Assembly: GCA_963969495.1 (NCBI GenBank)
Contig: OZ018329.1
Span: 74,967,354 to 75,031,353 of the forward strand
Direction: 5' to 3'
Length of the DNA stretch: 64,000 nt
From: Ceratothoa steindachneri
Taxonomy: Eukaryota > Arthropoda > Malacostraca > Isopoda > Cymothoidae
Shown here: in pieces, positions 62,340 through 64,000 of the stretch
Layout: the number at the start of each line of letters is the position of its first letter
Numbering within the stretch: position 1 is the first letter of the stretch
Translations under genes and position numbers: made by a program
The notes under the pieces: generated by a model
Databases searched by the model: none
Told to the model about the DNA's origin: nothing
What the model saw: the letters and a program-made list of their open reading frames with translations, nothing else

Positions 62340-62510
62340 CGCGTGCGCGGAACTGCCGGGCGCACGATGTGAAACGTTTACTCATTCTAACTCTATTATA
62401 TGATAGGGAGAGTGCGCAACTCTCCTGGCTCTGCCTTCACCCCACAAATAATAATAATTACCAAGTAAAGCTATTTTTGTGCCCCAATATAAGAAATTCA
62501 AACAATATTC
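62340..62510 (-). repeat. Dispersed repeat R2, inverted copy
   Basis: Reads, on the minus strand, like 49830-50000: GGGGTGAAGGCAGAGCCAGG, AGTTGCGCACTCTCCCTATC and GAGTAAACGTTTCACATCG. Confidence 0.82.
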
Positions 62511-63179
62511 ACCTGTATTTATTTGCGACGGAACTTTTTACCTCGGCTACTTGCAAGTATTTTCATTAAACATGGCTACAAGAACCACGGGATGAGGAAA
62601 ATAAGAGAAAACTACACGGGTAAAAATCTCATGGAATAAGTTCGCACCAAGAGCAAAGGTACTCAAAATTACGAATCTATAGTACCTTGCATTTCCAGAC
62701 CTTCATAAACAGGGTACGAACGATCTCATAAGGAACTTGCATATGTGGACTTTTGGATTGGTGGCCAAACGACCCTTTCAAAGTCCCACCCCAAAGTGTT
62801 CGTACATCAGAATTGCTCGAGAACTTTTATACAAACTTGCCACCTAAACCGGTCAACTTTATTCTTCCTAGTGCTGGTATATTAATAACACAGTCTTATT
62901 TACCGCCCCCCTCCAACCTAGTTTTCTCACGAAAAATCAATGGGGAAATTTGTGTAATCCAATGTAGGCACGGTCAGAGGCGAAGAAATAACATTTAAAA
63001 ACTTTAAGATTTAGAAAATAACTACTCAAAGGTGCACCCCTCCCCCCTGCTTGGACCAAAAGAAAATGCTTCCCCGGGAATGGTAGCTACCAGATGTTCT
63101 GTTGATTTTTCACAACTTTCACTTTTTGCCCAATCAGTTTAAGGAGAACGAACAAGAAAAACTTCTTTATTCTTTAGTG

Positions 63180-63560
63180 GTCAGTTGAAAGGGGCAATTT
63201 TCCTATGCTGAAGAGGGGGGTTTTCTTTTGCTGAAGGGGGACTTTCTTGGGTGCAGAAGGGGGGCGATTTCATTGATGAAGAGGGCATTTTCTTTGCTGT
63301 ATAAACATTTTCCTTTAATGAAGGGGGCATTTTCTTTTACTCAAAAGGAGGAATTTTCTTATGCTGAAGGGTGAGTTCTTTTGTTGTAAAAGGAAGAGGC
63401 ATTTTCCTTTACTGAAGGGGGCATTTTTCTTTACCTGCGGGCGCATTTTCTTTGCTGAAGGGGGGCATTTTCTTTTGTAGAACGAGGAGCATTTATTTGT
63501 TGAAAGGAACATTTTCCTTTACTGAAGGGGGCATTTTCGTTTGCTTTGAACATTTTGCTG
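63180..63560. repeat. Minisatellite (GAAGGGGGCATTTTCTTTGCT type)
   Basis: About 14 diverged units of roughly 22-30 bp built on CTGAAGGGGGCATTTTCTTT. No unique spacers. Confidence 0.9.
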
Positions 63561-63745
63561 ATAAAGGAATTTAAAAAAAAACTCGAGCGAGACGAGACCT
63601 AACAACAAATCTCGGGCTCCGCAGGGGGTAGCTGCCAAAGAGGTGGTCCTTCGAGTCGGGGGCATACGCGCTGACAGCTCCGGCAACGCAATAACACACA
63701 CACACACATATACCCAATCGCAACACCGGTTTCTCCCTTCGCACA

Positions 63746-63747
<2 letters not shown>

Positions 63748-63832
<85 letters not shown>
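63748..63832. repeat. AT dinucleotide microsatellite
   Basis: About 42 uninterrupted AT units, directly preceding a copy of repeat R1. Confidence 0.98.
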
Positions 63833-63835
<3 letters not shown>

Positions 63836-64000
63836 CAATGGCTTTGCCACTCTCCCCTACGGGGGTTGCTTGCGCTTCACAACTAAGATTAAAATTTAAA
63901 ATCTAAAAAAAAAGCAGCCAATTATAATAATTTAAAAAAATGAACTCTAAACTATTTCCTCCCTTTCAAAAAATCACGTTGCTAAAATATATTTATAGAT
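63833..64000 (+). repeat. Dispersed repeat R1, copy 3 (cut by window end)
   Basis: AGGCAATGGCTTTGCCACTC, then AACTAAGATTAAAATTTAAA, CCTTTCAAAAAATCACGTTG as in copy 1. Confidence 0.88.

Noticed and set aside
63643..63850. ORFs of Ile-Tyr repeats at the window end
   Set aside because: Translation of an AT microsatellite.

Overview
This is an arthropod nuclear genome segment, most likely from a crustacean or an arthropod with a similarly repeat-rich genome. The reasons are GT-AG introns of 70 bp to 14 kb, long AT and CT microsatellites, and mobile elements of types common in arthropods (I-type LINEs with RNase H, CR1-like and Jockey-like LINEs, mariner, maT-like, Tc1, hAT, Merlin, pogo-like MITEs and a tRNA-derived SINE). 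Nothing bacterial, viral or organellar was seen. The species call is inference.

One host gene spans almost the whole window on the minus strand. It encodes a Xaa-Pro aminopeptidase (aminopeptidase P, M24B family), most like the secreted/membrane XPNPEP2 type because of its N-terminal extension. I could place 12 consecutive coding exons between 61457 and 958, about 575 codons. Every splice junction keeps the reading frame, so the phases chain without a gap. The exons run from the N-terminal extension through the three creatinase-like domains to the HGTGHG metal-binding motif. The first exon (signal peptide) and the last exons (two metal-binding Glu) were not found. The last lie to the left of base 958. 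The first lies to the right of 61457 or was not recognised. Almost none of these exons stand out as long ORFs; they were found by family similarity plus splice signals.

The introns are filled with mobile DNA. From left to right: a SINE (about 600-870); I-type LINE scraps (1.5-3.0 kb); a CR1-like LINE that is a fusion of two different copies (3.5-7.55 kb, plus strand); a CT/AT microsatellite (7.8-8.35 kb); a Jockey-like LINE containing a copied piece of the host gene (9.66-10.8 kb); a maT-like element (11.9-13.1 kb); two minisatellites (14.88-15.11 and 15.71-16.15 kb); a decayed full-length I-type LINE (18.1-23.5 kb, LINE A); an hAT element with ends (24.48-27.48 kb); a pogo-like MITE and a Tc1 pseudogene (27.6-29 kb); a second full-length I-type LINE (29.2-34.8 kb, LINE B); an hAT scrap (35.3-35.8 kb); many LINE A fragments (37-46.4 kb); a MITE (47.9-48.4 kb); a Merlin element (50.1-50.8 kb); a 3.3-kb element with terminal repeats carrying an uncharacterised spliced protein (51.8-55.1 kb); two mariner copies sharing one internal deletion (38.95-39.87 and 57.29-58.22 kb); and a decayed pol-like fragment (58.3-58.6 kb).

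The most unusual signals are the host exon fragment pasted with a fold-back palindrome inside a LINE reverse transcriptase, the terminal-repeat element carrying the uncharacterised spliced gene, a GC-AG intron in the peptidase gene, a 12-residue coding-frame minisatellite abutting an exon, and the strong sense-strand bias of I-type LINE insertions.
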